64,000 nucleotides of DNA from Leisingera sp. ANG-M7 (GCF_000813965.1 NZ_JWLI01000017.1:1-64000); one strand, 5' to 3'. Positions 7,854 to 16,827 are shown, numbered from the stretch's first letter. The notes: a model not told the origin generated them from the letters alone. Made by a program: numbers and translations.

Positions 7854-8546
7854 TCAGATCTCGATCGCCGTCATCACTTCCGGCTCGATCACTTCCACAC
7901 CTGGCAGCCCCTCGATCAGATCCTTGGCGTCCTGCTCCAGGACCGGGAAGCTCTTGTAGTGGCAGGGAATCACCGTCTTGAAGTCGAAGTACCGCTTGGC
8001 CGCGTAGGCCGCCTGTTTCATGTCCATGGTGAAATGGCCGCCCGCCGACAGGATGCCAACGTCCGGCTTGTAGTAATCGCCCATCCACTCCATGTCGGCC
8101 ATGATCGCGGTGTCGCCGGACAGGTAGACCGTCTTGCCCTCCGCCATCAGCATGTAGCCCACTTCCGAACCGCCGGTGCGCAGCCCGTCCTGGGTGTTGA
8201 AGGTGGAGCTGTGCGAGGCCGGCACCATCGCAACCTTGACCCCGCCCAGGTCCACCGTGCCGCCCTTGTTGAAGCCGGTGGTCTGCACACCCTCAGTCTC
8301 GCCCCAGAGCCCCATCAGGTCGTACTGCCCCACCACCGGTACCTCCAGCCGCTTGGCCAGCGGCAGCACGTCCACCACATGGTCGAAATGCACATGGGTC
8401 AGCAGGATATGGGTGGCACCGGCAACCGCCGCGTCATGGCTGTCTTCCGGCAGCACCGGGTTGCCGCTCAGCCAGGGGTCCACCAGCAGCACCAGGCCGC
8501 CTGCTTCGATACGGAATGAGCCGTGGCCCAGCCAAATGATCTTCAT
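7854..8546 (-). CDS. metal-dependent hydrolase, UPF0173 / metallo-beta-lactamase fold
   Basis: This 230-residue protein matches the UPF0173 family. MKIIWLGHGSFRIEAGG starts the fold, and THVHFDHVVD carries the HxHxDH metal motif (about residues 52-57). VAMVPASHSS and YLSGDTAIMADM give further metal ligands, and a late PCHY supplies the last His. The family is cytoplasmic and conserved, with no settled substrate. It is transcribed away from gatC across a 187-base gap. The whole active-site set is present, so I expect an active hydrolase. Confidence 0.88.
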   Translation of the reverse strand: MKIIWLGHGSFRIEAGGLVLLVDPWLSGNPVLPEDSHDAAVAGATHILLTHVHFDHVVDVLPLAKRLEVPVVGQYDLMGLWGETEGVQTTGFNKGGTVDLGGVKVAMVPASHSSTFNTQDGLRTGGSEVGYMLMAEGKTVYLSGDTAIMADMEWMGDYYKPDVGILSAGGHFTMDMKQAAYAAKRYFDFKTVIPCHYKSFPVLEQDAKDLIEGLPGVEVIEPEVMTAIEI

Positions 8547-8677
8547 CGGTTTTCTCCTCCCGTTGGCCCTGATGCCGTTCTTGGCAGCAGCCTAACAGGC
8601 TGCGGGTGAAAAGGAATGCAAACGTGCCAGAAAATGGGTGCGCCACCCCGTTTGCGGCCCGGCCGCCCGTTGCAGGC

Positions 8678-8706
8678 TTGCAGCGCAGGCGGCACGGCGG
8701 TAAATG
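8678..8706 (+). promoter_or_regulatory. candidate sigma-70 promoter for gatC-gatA
   Basis: TTGCAG (8678-8683) is separated by 17 bases from TAAATG (8701-8706). This would start transcription near 8713, about 20 bases before the gatC ATG. The gap 8547-8733 also holds a GCAGCC/GGCTGC hairpin at 8587-8603 near the start of the divergent gene. Confidence 0.45.
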
Positions 8707-8733
8707 CCTAGCCAACACCAGATGAGGGTTTCC

Positions 8734-9021
8734 ATGTCGATTGACCAAAGCACCGCCGCCAAGGTGGCCAAACTGGCCCGGATCAAGGTCGAGGACGACG
8801 CGCTGCCGGCGCTGGCAGACGAGTTCAACAACATCCTGGGCTTCATCGAGCAACTGAACGAGGTGGATGTCGAGGGCGTCGAGCCGATGACCTCCGTCAC
8901 TCCGCAGCGCCTGAAACGCCGCGCGGATGAAGTCACAGACGGCAGCCAGCAGGACAAGGTTCTGGCCAATGCGCCGGACGCCCGCGAAGGCTTCTTCGCA
9001 GTGCCCAAAGTCGTGGAGTAG
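8734..9021 (+). CDS. gatC: Asp-tRNA(Asn)/Glu-tRNA(Gln) amidotransferase subunit C
   Basis: This 95-residue subunit stabilises GatA in the GatCAB complex, which converts misacylated Glu-tRNA(Gln) and Asp-tRNA(Asn) to the correct forms. The family pattern is clear: KVAKLARIKVEDDALPALAD, FNNILGFIEQLNEVDVEGVE, PMTSVTPQRLKRRADEV and the closing FFAVPKVVE. The ATG at 8734 (MSIDQS) fits the family start better than an in-frame ATG ten codons earlier. gatA follows on the same strand after 87 bases containing a hairpin; gatB is not in the window. Confidence 0.93.
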   Translation: MSIDQSTAAKVAKLARIKVEDDALPALADEFNNILGFIEQLNEVDVEGVEPMTSVTPQRLKRRADEVTDGSQQDKVLANAPDAREGFFAVPKVVE

Positions 9022-9035
9022 TGAGCAGCGTCCTG

Positions 9036-9058
9036 GAAACCGTCCGGGGGACGGTTTC
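9036..9058 (+). other. intercistronic hairpin between gatC and gatA
   Basis: GAAACCGTCC and GGACGGTTTC form a perfect 10-bp stem with a GGG loop. No T-run follows, so it is more likely an mRNA processing or stability element than a terminator. Confidence 0.55.
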
Positions 9059-9108
9059 AGCTGTGAACGGGCGGAGCCCAATGACATTTGCCCAAGAGAG
9101 GCGATAAA

Positions 9109-10596
9109 ATGACCGAACTCAATAAATTGACCCTGGCAGAGGCCCGCGACGCGCTGCGCAAGGGCGACACCACTTCCGTTGAGCTGACCGAAGCCTGCCT
9201 CAAGGCAATCGACGCGGCTGATGCTCTGAACGCCTTCGTGCACAAGACGCCCGAGCTTGCGATGGAACGCGCCAAGGCGGCGGACGACCGCATCAAGGCG
9301 GGCGATGCGCCCTCCATGTGCGGCCTGCCGATCGGCATCAAGGACCTGTTCTGCACCAAGGGCGTGCCGTCGCAGGCAGCGTCCAAGATTCTCGAAGGCT
9401 TCAAGCCGGAGTACGAATCCACCGTCAGCCAGAAACTGGCCGATGCCGGCTCCGTCATGCTGGGCAAGCTGAACATGGATGAGTTCGCCATGGGCTCCTC
9501 CAACGAAACCTCCGTCTACGGCAATGCCGTCAGTCCCTGGCGCCGCGGCAATGACGACGCCCAGCTGACCCCGGGCGGCTCCTCCGGCGGCTCCGCCTCT
9601 GCCGTTGCCGCCGATCTCTGCCTGGCGGCCACCGGCACCGACACTGGCGGATCGATCCGCCAGCCTGCCGCCTTCACCGGCACTGTCGGCATCAAGCCGA
9701 CCTACGGCCGCTGCTCGCGCTGGGGCATTGTCGCCTTTGCCTCCTCGCTCGATCAGGCCGGCCCGATGACCAAATCGGTGCGCGACGCAGCCATCATGCT
9801 GGAAACCATGTGCGGCCACGACCCCAAGGATTCGACCTCTGCCGAACTGGCGGTGCCGGATTTCGAGGCGATGCTGACCGGCGACATCCGCGGCAAGAAG
9901 ATCGGTATCCCCAAGGAATACCGTATGGACGGCATGCCGGGCGAGATCGAGAAACTGTGGTCCGACGGCGCCGAGATGCTGAAAGCAGCCGGTGCCGAGA
10001 TCGTCGACATCTCGCTGCCCCACACCAAATATGCGCTGCCCGCTTATTACGTGATTGCCCCGGCAGAAGCGTCCTCGAACCTGGCGCGCTATGATGGTGT
10101 CCGCTATGGCCGCCGCGCCACGCTGGACGCGGGCGACGGCATCACCGAGATGTACGAAAAGACCCGCGCCGAGGGCTTCGGCCACGAGGTGCAGCGCCGC
10201 GTGATGGTCGGCACCTATGTGCTGTCGGCTGGCTTCTACGATGCCTATTACAACCGCGCCCGCCGTGTCCGCACCCTGATCAAGAAGGACTTTGAGGACG
10301 CCTTTGCCGCAGGTGTCGACGCAATCCTGACCCCGGCCACTCCCTCCGCGGCCTTTGGCCTGGGTGAGATGACCGAGGCGGATCCGGTGCAGATGTACCT
10401 GAACGACGTGTTCACCGTCACCGTGAACCTGGCGGGCCTGCCGGGTGTTGCGGTGCCGGCAGGGCTGGATGCCCAAGGCCTGCCGCTGGGTCTGCAGCTG
10501 ATCGGCAAGCCCTGGGAAGAGGGCGATCTGCTGAACACTGCCTATGCGCTAGAGAATGCGGCCGGCTTTGTAGCCAAGCCGCAGCAATGGTGGTAA
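9109..10596 (+). CDS. gatA: Asp-tRNA(Asn)/Glu-tRNA(Gln) amidotransferase subunit A
   Basis: This 495-residue amidase-signature enzyme releases ammonia from glutamine for GatCAB. The catalytic Ser-cisSer-Lys triad is visible: [14 protein letters not shown] supplies Lys (about residue 77), and [17 protein letters not shown] with [14 protein letters not shown] supplies the two serines (about 155-180). [17 protein letters not shown] and the C-terminal [13 protein letters not shown] are also typical. The length is normal. The ATG at 9109 is preceded by AAGAGAGGCG. It follows gatC and is probably co-transcribed with it. Confidence 0.95.
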   Translation: MTELNKLTLAEARDALRKGDTTSVELTEACLKAIDAADALNAFVHKTPELAMERAKAADDRIKAGDAPSMCGLPIGIKDLFCTKGVPSQAASKILEGFKPEYESTVSQKLADAGSVMLGKLNMDEFAMGSSNETSVYGNAVSPWRRGNDDAQLTPGGSSGGSASAVAADLCLAATGTDTGGSIRQPAAFTGTVGIKPTYGRCSRWGIVAFASSLDQAGPMTKSVRDAAIMLETMCGHDPKDSTSAELAVPDFEAMLTGDIRGKKIGIPKEYRMDGMPGEIEKLWSDGAEMLKAAGAEIVDISLPHTKYALPAYYVIAPAEASSNLARYDGVRYGRRATLDAGDGITEMYEKTRAEGFGHEVQRRVMVGTYVLSAGFYDAYYNRARRVRTLIKKDFEDAFAAGVDAILTPATPSAAFGLGEMTEADPVQMYLNDVFTVTVNLAGLPGVAVPAGLDAQGLPLGLQLIGKPWEEGDLLNTAYALENAAGFVAKPQQWW

Positions 10597-10636
10597 ACAT
10601 CTGCGCAAGCAATTGAGCAGAGCTGACAGGTACCCC

Positions 10637-11422
10637 ATGCGCGCATTCGCATCCTACGCCGCCGCAGGCAGCCTTCTGGTTATGGCTGCCTGTTCCCCCC
10701 AGGTTCCGGACAGCGCCGCCGGCGTTGGCATCGACGGCGACCCGTTTGCGCCGCCGCCCGCCGCGGGCACCACGATCAATGGCGATCCGCTGGTGCCGCC
10801 GGCGCGGGTGTCGACTGAAGCTGTGCCGTCCCCTTCAGGAGCCGCTCCGCGCAGCGGCGCTTCAACAACGACGGCAGGCACCTTCAGCACAGCTGCGGCG
10901 TCGTCCAGCGATGCCGACATCGCACGCCAGACAGAGGCTGCCCTGGCAGCCTCGCGCAGCAGCTCCAGCGCTGGCACCGCGCCGCTGGATGCGAGCCCCT
11001 CCAACCCGGCACCGCAGCTGATCGGCAACGCCGGTATTTCGGACGAGAATGACTTTGAGGCGGTTGCTTCCCGCCAGTCGATCGAAAGCGATGCTGAACG
11101 GCTGCAACGGCAGCGGTCGCAGTACCAGCAGGTGCAGCCTACCGCGGTCCCGCAGCGCTCCGGCGATTCCGGGCCGAACATCGTCAAATACGCGCTCAGC
11201 ACCTCCAACCCCAAGGGTGTGCGCCTCTATACCCGCGCAGGTATCAACCTCAAGGCCCGCAGCGCGCGCAACTGTGCTGAATTCGCCTCGCCTGATCAGG
11301 CCCAGATTGCTTTCCTCGAAAGCGGCGGCCCTCAGCGCGACCGCAAGGTGCTGGACCCGGATGGTGACGGCTTTGCCTGCGGCTGGGATCCGGCGCCCTA
11401 CCGGCTGGCCGTCCAGAACTGA
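10637..11422 (+). CDS. lipoprotein with C-terminal excalibur-like domain
   Basis: This 261-residue protein starts with a lipoprotein signal peptide (SLLVMAACS, Cys at about residue 20). A long low-complexity Pro/Ala/Ser linker follows. The C-terminal 45 residues read NCAEFASPDQAQIAFLE then LDPDGDGFACGWDP, matching the excalibur calcium-binding domain (a Cys pair plus DxDxDGxxC). The protein is therefore probably surface-tethered and binds calcium. The ATG at 10637 with GACAGG upstream is preferred to an upstream TTG. Its stop overlaps the amidase start (TGATG), so a shared cell-wall role is plausible. Confidence 0.82.
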   Translation: MRAFASYAAAGSLLVMAACSPQVPDSAAGVGIDGDPFAPPPAAGTTINGDPLVPPARVSTEAVPSPSGAAPRSGASTTTAGTFSTAAASSSDADIARQTEAALAASRSSSSAGTAPLDASPSNPAPQLIGNAGISDENDFEAVASRQSIESDAERLQRQRSQYQQVQPTAVPQRSGDSGPNIVKYALSTSNPKGVRLYTRAGINLKARSARNCAEFASPDQAQIAFLESGGPQRDRKVLDPDGDGFACGWDPAPYRLAVQN

Positions 11423-12096
11423 TGACGCCTGATCAGTCAGGCGCCATCTGGCACCCAAGCCCGAACTTCGGGCCGCGCAGGGACGGTCTGACACCGTCCC
11501 TGATTGTTTTGCACTATACGGCCATGGATGGTGCCCAAGCAGCGCTTGAGCGCCTCTGCAATCCTGCAGTGGAGGTCTCCGCCCACTACCTGATCGGTGG
11601 GGACGGCACCCTTTGGCAGATGGTGGCCGAGGGCAACCGCGCCTGGCATGCAGGTGCCGGAGAATGGGCCGGGCAGGAGGATATAAACTCCCGCTCCATC
11701 GGCATAGAGCTCGACAACCGCGGCACCCATCCGTTCAGCGAACCGCAGATGGCGGCGCTTGAGTGGTTGATGCGCGGCATCATGCAGCGCTGGCGCATCT
11801 CGGCTGAGGGGGTGATCGGCCATTCCTGCATGGCGCCGGGCCGCAAATGGGATCCCGGCCCGCGGTTCGATTGGGGCCGGCTGGCCCGGCAAGGACTGGC
11901 TGCAGGTTTGGCAGGCGCACCTTTGCCGCAGACGGTTACCTTCGCGCACTTCCGTGAGGCTGCTGCCGCTGCTGGTTTCACAGCCCCCGCAGACGACCAG
12001 ACACTTCTGGCAGCCGTGCGGCTGCGCTTCCGCCCCTGGGGGCGAGGGCCGCTCTGCGCCGCGGACTTTCTGCCTCTTAGTTCTCTGGTCCGCTAG
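11422..12096 (+). CDS. N-acetylmuramoyl-L-alanine amidase, AmpD-like
   Basis: This 224-residue protein matches the Amidase_2/AmpD family. LIVLHYTAMDGAQAALERL supplies the first zinc His, and VSAHYLIGGDGTLWQMV lines the substrate groove. AWHAGAGEWAG and GHSCMAPGRKWDPGPRFDW complete the zinc ligands and the active-site Lys/Asp. The enzyme cleaves the muramic acid-peptide amide bond in cell-wall turnover. I see no signal peptide, so it is probably the cytoplasmic recycling type. It is coupled to the lipoprotein gene by a one-base overlap. Confidence 0.88.
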   Translation: MTPDQSGAIWHPSPNFGPRRDGLTPSLIVLHYTAMDGAQAALERLCNPAVEVSAHYLIGGDGTLWQMVAEGNRAWHAGAGEWAGQEDINSRSIGIELDNRGTHPFSEPQMAALEWLMRGIMQRWRISAEGVIGHSCMAPGRKWDPGPRFDWGRLARQGLAAGLAGAPLPQTVTFAHFREAAAAAGFTAPADDQTLLAAVRLRFRPWGRGPLCAADFLPLSSLVR

Positions 12097-12108
12097 GGCC
12101 GGGCTTTT

Positions 12109-12226
12109 GCGAGGCTCTGCCTCGCGCTCCGGGATATTTGGGGCCAGAAGAATAGAGGATCCGCTCTTCATCTGGCTGAAAATTTCTGAGGTGAATTGGC
12201 CAAGGGCCAAGAGGGGCAAAGCCCCT
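12109..12226 (+). repeat. hairpin-rich intergenic segment with a Rhodobacterales-type repeat
   Basis: GCGAGGC/GCCTCGC (12109-12125) is followed by GCTCCGGGATATTTGGGGCC and then AGAAGAA. In my recollection this hairpin-plus-tail is a common dispersed intergenic sequence in Rhodobacteraceae. Two further small hairpins lie at 12196-12210 (TTGGCC/GGCCAA) and 12212-12226 (AGGGGC/GCCCCT). Together they probably end transcription from the amidase gene ahead of rnpB. No second full copy was noticed in this window. Confidence 0.4.
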
Positions 12227-12243
12227 GCTGCCGAACTATCCGC

Positions 12244-12272
12244 TTGACGCCGCACGCGGTTGTTCCTACGCC
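12244..12272 (+). promoter_or_regulatory. candidate rnpB promoter
   Basis: TTGACG (12244-12249), a 17-base spacer and TACGCC (12267-12272) would start RNA near 12279. That is exactly where the rnpB P1 helix begins, which supports the prediction. Confidence 0.6.
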
Positions 12273-12278
12273 TCGCCA

Positions 12279-12686
12279 CGCGCAGAAGGCTGGATGGCCG
12301 CGGGGAGCGTAAGCTCCGCGAGGAAAGTCCGGACTCCATGAAGCAGCGGTGCCGGGTAACGCCCGGGCGGGGAAACCCGACGGAAAGCGCCACAGAAATC
12401 AGACCGCCAGCCTCTGGGCTGGTAAGGGTGAAACGGTGGGGTAAGAGCCCACCGCGCCCCTGGCAACAGGGGCGGCACGGCAAGCCCCACCGGGAGCAAT
12501 GCCAAATAGGGTCCCCGCGCGGGCAGGTTCCGGTTCGCCGGAAAACCGCCGCTAGGTTCGCTTCAGCCGAGAGGGACCGGGTTGGCAGCTTGAGCGGCGC
12601 AGCAATGCGCCGCCTAGATGAATGGCCATCGATCCCTGCCTTACGGGGCAGGGGGGACAGGATCCGGCTTACAGGCCTTCTGCGCG
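12279..12686 (+). ncRNA. rnpB: RNase P RNA (catalytic subunit of RNase P)
   Basis: This RNA matures tRNA 5' ends. It is recognised from the universal block GAGGAAAGTCCGGACTCC (12320-12337) and the 3' block ACAGGATCCGGCTTACAG (12657-12674). The terminal P1 helix pairs CGCGCAGAAGGC (12279-12290) perfectly with GCCTTCTGCGCG (12675-12686), which fixes both ends. The length of about 408 nt is normal for a bacterial type A RNA. Its last 18 bases overlap, antisense, the end of the convergent adenylate cyclase gene. No intrinsic terminator is obvious after it. Confidence 0.95.
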
Positions 12687-14252
12687 TTTCTCCGGCTCAT
12701 AGGCGATGGCCTTTCCGGGAATGCCTTTCAGTTCGAACTGACCGGCCATTTGCAGGCCTGAGCCAATGGCACGGGCTGTTGTTTCGCACAGCAGGATCTG
12801 TCCGCTGCCTGCCTTGTCGCACAGCCTGGCTGCCAGATTGGGAGCTGCGCCGATGGCTGCATAGTCCAGCCGCCCTTCGAAACCGATCTGGCCCAGCGTC
12901 GCCTCGCCGGTGGCAATCCCGATCCCCAGGCCGATCCGGCTGCCGCCGGTTTGAAACGGTTTCACCGCGCCGGGAAATGCATCCTGCATCTGCTCAGCCA
13001 GTGTCAGCGCCTGCCTGGCCGGGTCCTTGCAGGGCAGCGGCGCATTGAACAGAACCAGCAGGCCGTCGCCAAGGAACCGCTCGAGCGTGCCGCCAGCCTC
13101 ATCAATCAGCGGGCCAGAGGCTTGGTGGAAGGCGTTGAGCGCGGCGATCACCTGCTCGGGGGCAACCGCGCTGGCATAGGCGGTAAAGCCGCGCAAGTCT
13201 GCAAACAGCACCGTCACGGTGCGGCGCTGGCTGTTCAGCAGGGTGCTGCCGCCGCCGGCATTGACGATCATTGCCGCCACTGGCTCCGGCAGGAAGCGGC
13301 GCTGACGGTTGGTCCGCTCCAGCTCGGCGACCTGCCGTGCGACTTTGCGCTCCAGCTGGCTGTTCCAGGACTTCAGCTCCTCCTTCTGCGCATTGACTTC
13401 CGCGTACAGCGCGCCCAGCTTCCGGCTCATGCTGTTGACGTTACGTGCCAGCCCGCCGAATTCATCCTGGTTTGAAATCTTGGCCCGGGCGGTGAATTTC
13501 CCGGAGGCGACGGCACTGAGAGTGCGGCCGATTTGCTCCACGGGCCACAGCACCGAGGAGGAAATTGCATAGCCAGCGAGCAGCGACAGCAGCACTGCGG
13601 CCACGCACGCCCCGATAACCAGGGCGCGGGCACGCACATAGGCCCGGGCTGTTTCCTGCGCACGCAGGTTCATCCGGGCCTCTATGTCCTTGGCAATTGT
13701 ATAGGCGTCGCGCTGGATGCTCAGTGCAATCGGGGTAAACTGCTTCTCGACCAGTTCGGCAACCCCCGCGGTGCCGCCGGACTGCCGTGCTTTTGCAAGG
13801 GCTGAAGCAGCGGGCGGCAGGCGCTGTGCAGTCCGCTGCAGGGCGGACAGCCGGGAATCCCGGGGCAGGCTTTGCCGTTCCACTTGCCGCACATAGCGGG
13901 CGACAATGACTGTCAGATCATTGGCTTCATTCAGCGCCTGTGCCAAGGGCAGCCCCATGCGTCCAGGATTTTCCGAGATGCTGGCCAGGGCAAAGGCAAG
14001 CGCGTCGCCCGCGCTTTGATAGAACCTGTTGTAAGCCGCGATCTGCTGCTGGTCCCGGATCAGCTGCCTGGTCCGTTCATTCGCCTGCTGCAGCGTTTGC
14101 AGTCCAAGCAGTGCGAGGGCAATCACCAGCCCGGTTCCGGTCAGAAATGCTGCCAGAAGTTTGTAGCGCAACGAGACCTGCAGGCCGGCCACCGCGCGCA
14201 CCAGAAGATTCGGTTGCGGATCTGTCTGGCGGGGGACCCCGTGCTCAGGCAT
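12669..14252 (-). CDS. membrane adenylate/guanylate cyclase with HAMP domain
   Basis: This protein of about 527 residues has a first membrane helix near residues 30-55, a periplasmic helical sensor region, and a second helix near 207-230. A HAMP domain follows ([20 protein letters not shown]), then a short coiled coil and a class III cyclase domain (about 335-520). The catalytic features are present: [15 protein letters not shown] and [12 protein letters not shown] carry the two metal-binding Asp residues, and [12 protein letters not shown] carries the transition-state Asn/Arg. It should make cAMP or cGMP in response to an external cue. ATG at 14252 is preferred to an upstream TTG. The stop codon lies inside the antisense of rnpB. 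Confidence 0.88.
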   Translation of the reverse strand: MPEHGVPRQTDPQPNLLVRAVAGLQVSLRYKLLAAFLTGTGLVIALALLGLQTLQQANERTRQLIRDQQQIAAYNRFYQSAGDALAFALASISENPGRMGLPLAQALNEANDLTVIVARYVRQVERQSLPRDSRLSALQRTAQRLPPAASALAKARQSGGTAGVAELVEKQFTPIALSIQRDAYTIAKDIEARMNLRAQETARAYVRARALVIGACVAAVLLSLLAGYAISSSVLWPVEQIGRTLSAVASGKFTARAKISNQDEFGGLARNVNSMSRKLGALYAEVNAQKEELKSWNSQLERKVARQVAELERTNRQRRFLPEPVAAMIVNAGGGSTLLNSQRRTVTVLFADLRGFTAYASAVAPEQVIAALNAFHQASGPLIDEAGGTLERFLGDGLLVLFNAPLPCKDPARQALTLAEQMQDAFPGAVKPFQTGGSRIGLGIGIATGEATLGQIGFEGRLDYAAIGAAPNLAARLCDKAGSGQILLCETTARAIGSGLQMAGQFELKGIPGKAIAYEPEKRAEGL

Positions 14253-14424
14253 CGGCAAGGCTTTCGGTATGTGGCGCGGCGGGTTATGCCAATGAAATGG
14301 GGCAAACAGCTGTTAAGGCCATGTTTCACTGCGCTCTTGCTGGTGGAAGCCGCCCAAAACCCTGGTTCTGCCGTCAGGGGCGGCAGAATTGGCCCTCCGG
14401 GGCCTGTTCCGGGCGATTTGGCTG

Positions 14425-14452
14425 TTGACTTGGGGCGCAGGGCGGGTAAAAG
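14425..14452 (+). promoter_or_regulatory. candidate promoter for rpmG
   Basis: TTGACT (14425-14430), a 16-base spacer and TAAAAG (14447-14452) predict a start near 14459, about 55 bases before the rpmG ATG. Confidence 0.5.
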
Positions 14453-14513
14453 CCGGGCTTCAGATAGGAATTTACCGAGAGGCCCCTGCCTTTTCGGACG
14501 CAGGAGAAGCACC

Positions 14514-14681
14514 ATGGCGAAGCCGACCACCATCAAGATCCGCCTGAACTCGAGCGCGGGCACCGGCCACTTCTATGTGACCAAGAAAAACGCACGCACC
14601 ATGACCGAGAAAATGGTTGTGCGGAAGTATGACCCGGTTGTGCGCAAGCACGTCGAGTACAAAGAAGGCAAAATCAAGTAA
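14514..14681 (+). CDS. rpmG: 50S ribosomal protein L33
   Basis: This 55-residue basic protein reads [20 protein letters not shown] at its start and contains the family's [20 protein letters not shown] and closing EYKEGKIK. It lacks the zinc-binding Cys pairs of the C+ form, so it is the Cys-free L33 type usual in proteobacteria. GCAGGAGAAGCACC before the ATG is a strong ribosome-binding site. The gene is monocistronic, with its own promoter candidate and a clear terminator at 14709. Confidence 0.96.
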   Translation: MAKPTTIKIRLNSSAGTGHFYVTKKNARTMTEKMVVRKYDPVVRKHVEYKEGKIK

Positions 14682-14708
14682 GCCTTCTTAACTGACGGAT
14701 TTCCGGAA

Positions 14709-14739
14709 ACGGGTCGCGCTGCGCGGCCCGTTTTCTTTT
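14709..14739 (+). terminator. intrinsic terminator of rpmG
   Basis: ACGGGTCGCG and CGCGGCCCGT form a 10-bp stem around CTG (one G-U pair), followed by TTTCTTTT. It lies 28 bases after the rpmG stop. Confidence 0.9.
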
Positions 14740-14877
14740 GGGGCATGTGGTCCGCCGGCCTGCTGCCTTCAATTGTCGAAAAATGCTGCGTGCATTGTCC
14801 TGCACCCCGGCACCTTCTCGCCCCATTTCACGCCTAGCCTGACGGCCAGGGTGATTAATTGAACGGGTGGATGTGCA

Positions 14878-15291
14878 GTGCGGGTTTTCTTTTTGGCAGC
14901 GGTAATGTCAGTGGCCGGGGCACCGGTCTCCAGCTTCTTTGAAACCAAGGCGGCGGTGCCGTTGCCCCCGGCGGTCACCGCGGCGCCTTTGCCCGCAGCT
15001 GGAGCTGACGGGGAGGGCGGGACAGCCCGTCAGATGGTTTCTGAGCATAGCATTGGCATCAACGGACGCAGGCTGACCCTGAGCGTGATGCGCGAAGGCA
15101 GTGCCGGTGTTGCGGTGCTGAGCGCTGCCGGAACCAGTGCGGTGCCTGTTCTGCCAGCTGTTGCGGAAGCCCAGTTGCGGGAAGTGATCCGCAGCGCATC
15201 CGGCTGCCGTGTGGACGGAGACCCGCGGCCGGTTGCCGGCCGGCAGGGGACACTTGCCATCTCCGCCGGCCTTGATTGCTCAGGCGCCTGA
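14878..15291 (+). CDS. small secreted protein of unknown function
   Basis: A GTG-started frame of 137 residues begins with a signal-peptide-like segment (MRVFFLAAVMSVAGAPVSSF). The body is Ala/Gly-rich and ends in a more structured part, LREVIRSASGCRVDG then LAISAGLDCSGA. Two cysteines sit near the C-terminus and could form a periplasmic disulfide. I do not recognise the family, though a C-terminal SGCR...LDC pattern is familiar from short Rhodobacteraceae hypothetical proteins. It ends two bases before the end of the convergent GNAT gene. No clear promoter is visible in the 196-base gap after rpmG. Confidence 0.55.
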   Translation: MRVFFLAAVMSVAGAPVSSFFETKAAVPLPPAVTAAPLPAAGADGEGGTARQMVSEHSIGINGRRLTLSVMREGSAGVAVLSAAGTSAVPVLPAVAEAQLREVIRSASGCRVDGDPRPVAGRQGTLAISAGLDCSGA

Positions 15292-15293
15292 CC

Positions 15294-15767
15294 TCAGGCG
15301 CGCCATTCCGCGACGGTCAGCACGGGCTCCATCCCCATGCCCTGCATCAGAGCGGCTGAGGCGCCGTTGAATGGCGCATAGGTGGCCGCAATCACAGTGG
15401 CCCCCTCTGCCAGCGCCTGCGTCCTCATCGCCTCCACCAGCGCCTTGCCCACGCCCATGCGGCGCCAGGCTTCGGTGACGGAAATATGGTGCAGCATGGC
15501 GAGTGTTTCAGCCGCCCGGACGGGCAGGGCGGGGCGGTTCTGCAGTTCATAGATCAGGTAGCCCAGAAGCGCTCCCTGCGGGCTTTCAGCGGCCAGCGCA
15601 CAGACGTTGTCCTGTTTCAGCCAGTCCTGCAGCCAGGCGGCCAGATCGCTGCTGCCGGGCGCCGGAATGTGGCGCTCTGGCTGATGTTCCGCGTGCAGTG
15701 CGTGCAGGTCCTGCAGCAGCGGCAGCAAGCGGCCTGCCTCGGAGGCCTGTATCTCAATGATTTTCAT
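15294..15767 (-). CDS. GNAT-family N-acetyltransferase
   Basis: This 157-residue protein has the GNAT core: LLGYLIYELQNRP, then AMLHHISVTEAWRRMGVGKA, in which RRMGVGKAL is the acetyl-CoA pyrophosphate loop. ATVIAATYAPFNGASAALMQ and a final strand GMEPVLTVAEWRA follow. The enzyme would transfer acetyl from acetyl-CoA to a small amine or a protein; the substrate cannot be read from sequence. It lies downstream of the Bax-inhibitor gene on the same strand but beyond a terminator, so it is probably transcribed separately. Confidence 0.85.
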   Translation of the reverse strand: MKIIEIQASEAGRLLPLLQDLHALHAEHQPERHIPAPGSSDLAAWLQDWLKQDNVCALAAESPQGALLGYLIYELQNRPALPVRAAETLAMLHHISVTEAWRRMGVGKALVEAMRTQALAEGATVIAATYAPFNGASAALMQGMGMEPVLTVAEWRA

Positions 15768-15800
15768 GGGTGTTCCCCTTGTTATTGTTGTTCAATTGAA

Positions 15801-15829
15801 AAGGGGCGGATCCTTGAGATCCGCCCCTT
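15801..15829 (-). terminator. intrinsic terminator after the Bax-inhibitor-1 gene
   Basis: AAGGGGCGGATC and GATCCGCCCCTT form a perfect 12-bp stem with a 5-base loop. Read on the minus strand it is followed by TTCAATTG after the closing TT. It lies 25 bases past the stop of the gene at 15854. Confidence 0.85.
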
Positions 15830-15853
15830 GCTGTTTTGGTATGTGGCCTGCGG

Positions 15854-16630
15854 TTATTCGCGGTTGCCAAGCAGCTGGAGCAGCATCATGAACATGTTGA
15901 TGAAGTCCAGATAGAGGCTCAGGGCGCCCATGATCGCGGACTTTGCCAGCCACTCCTGGTCGCCCGCATGGGCCATCTGCAGGTAGTCGTTCTTGATGCG
16001 CTGGGTGTCATATGCGGTCAGGCCCGCAAAGATCAGCACGCCGATCACCGAGATCGCAAACGCCATCGCGGAGGACGCCAGGAAGATGTTGACGATCGAG
16101 GCCACGATCAGGCCGATCAGGCCCATGATCAGGAAGGAGCCCATGCCGCTGAGGTCCTTCTTGGTGGTGTAGCCCACCAGCGACAAGCCCGCAAAGGCGA
16201 TGGAGGTGATCAGGAACACCTGCACGATGCTTTCGCCGGTGAAGACTAGGAAGATCGAGCTGATCGACAGGCCCATCACGGTGGCGAAGACATAGAACAG
16301 CAGCTGCACGCCGGCCGCGGACATGCGGTTGGCGGCGGCGCCGATGCCGAAGATGAAGGCCAGCGGGGCAAACATGATCACCCACTTCAGCGGCGAGGCA
16401 TAAAGCGCATAGCCGATGTTGGTCAGGTACTTGTCAGCGCTCAGCTGGGCCACGGCATTGGCCGGGTCCGAGGTGACTGCCAGCCCGGCAATCGCCCAGG
16501 CGGCCAGGAAAGTGATGAACGTGCCAGCCGACATGGTGGCATAGACTTTGTTCATGTGGGCGCGGAGGCCCTCATCAATCTGCTGGGCGCGAGCGCCTGC
16601 AGCAGAGCGGATGGTGTCGAATTGTGCCAT
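15854..16630 (-). CDS. Bax inhibitor-1/YccA family membrane protein
   Basis: This 258-residue protein has seven hydrophobic segments and the family patterns LMIHGVYATMSAGTFITFLA-like opening (here MNKVYATMSAGTFITFLAAW), YVFATVMGLSISSIFLVF and LYLDFINMFMMLLQLLGN, the last being the conserved C-terminal block. Bacterial members modulate membrane protease FtsH or conduct calcium, depending on the species. The ATG at 16630 (MAQFDTIRSAAG) is chosen because the longer frame would add an unlikely N-terminus. It is probably monocistronic, ended by the hairpin at 15801. Confidence 0.9.
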   Translation of the reverse strand: MAQFDTIRSAAGARAQQIDEGLRAHMNKVYATMSAGTFITFLAAWAIAGLAVTSDPANAVAQLSADKYLTNIGYALYASPLKWVIMFAPLAFIFGIGAAANRMSAAGVQLLFYVFATVMGLSISSIFLVFTGESIVQVFLITSIAFAGLSLVGYTTKKDLSGMGSFLIMGLIGLIVASIVNIFLASSAMAFAISVIGVLIFAGLTAYDTQRIKNDYLQMAHAGDQEWLAKSAIMGALSLYLDFINMFMMLLQLLGNRE

Positions 16631-16763
16631 ATTGAATGGTCTCCGTAATCTACTCCCTCGCTGCCGGCACACGAATGGGACCGCGGGCCGCAGCTTTCCC
16701 GCCAAATATCGGGTGAAGCAGGCTTCGGTTCAAGTATTTCAGACAAAGAAATACATGAAAAAA

Positions 16764-16793
16764 CAACCAAACGGGCCGCGCTGCGGCGGCCCG
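16764..16793 (-). terminator. intrinsic terminator of the DUF1127 gene
   Basis: On the minus strand ACGGGCCGC pairs with GCGGCCCGT, followed by TTGGTTGTTTTTT. It lies about 35 bases after the stop of the gene at 16828. Confidence 0.85.
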
Positions 16794-16827
16794 TCCGGAA
16801 TAGTGCGCCAGGAATGGGGCGGCTTTC

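Noticed and set aside
12260-13048. 262-codon frame across rnpB
   Set aside because: It lies on a structured RNA and antisense to the cyclase gene; the translation has no protein family features.
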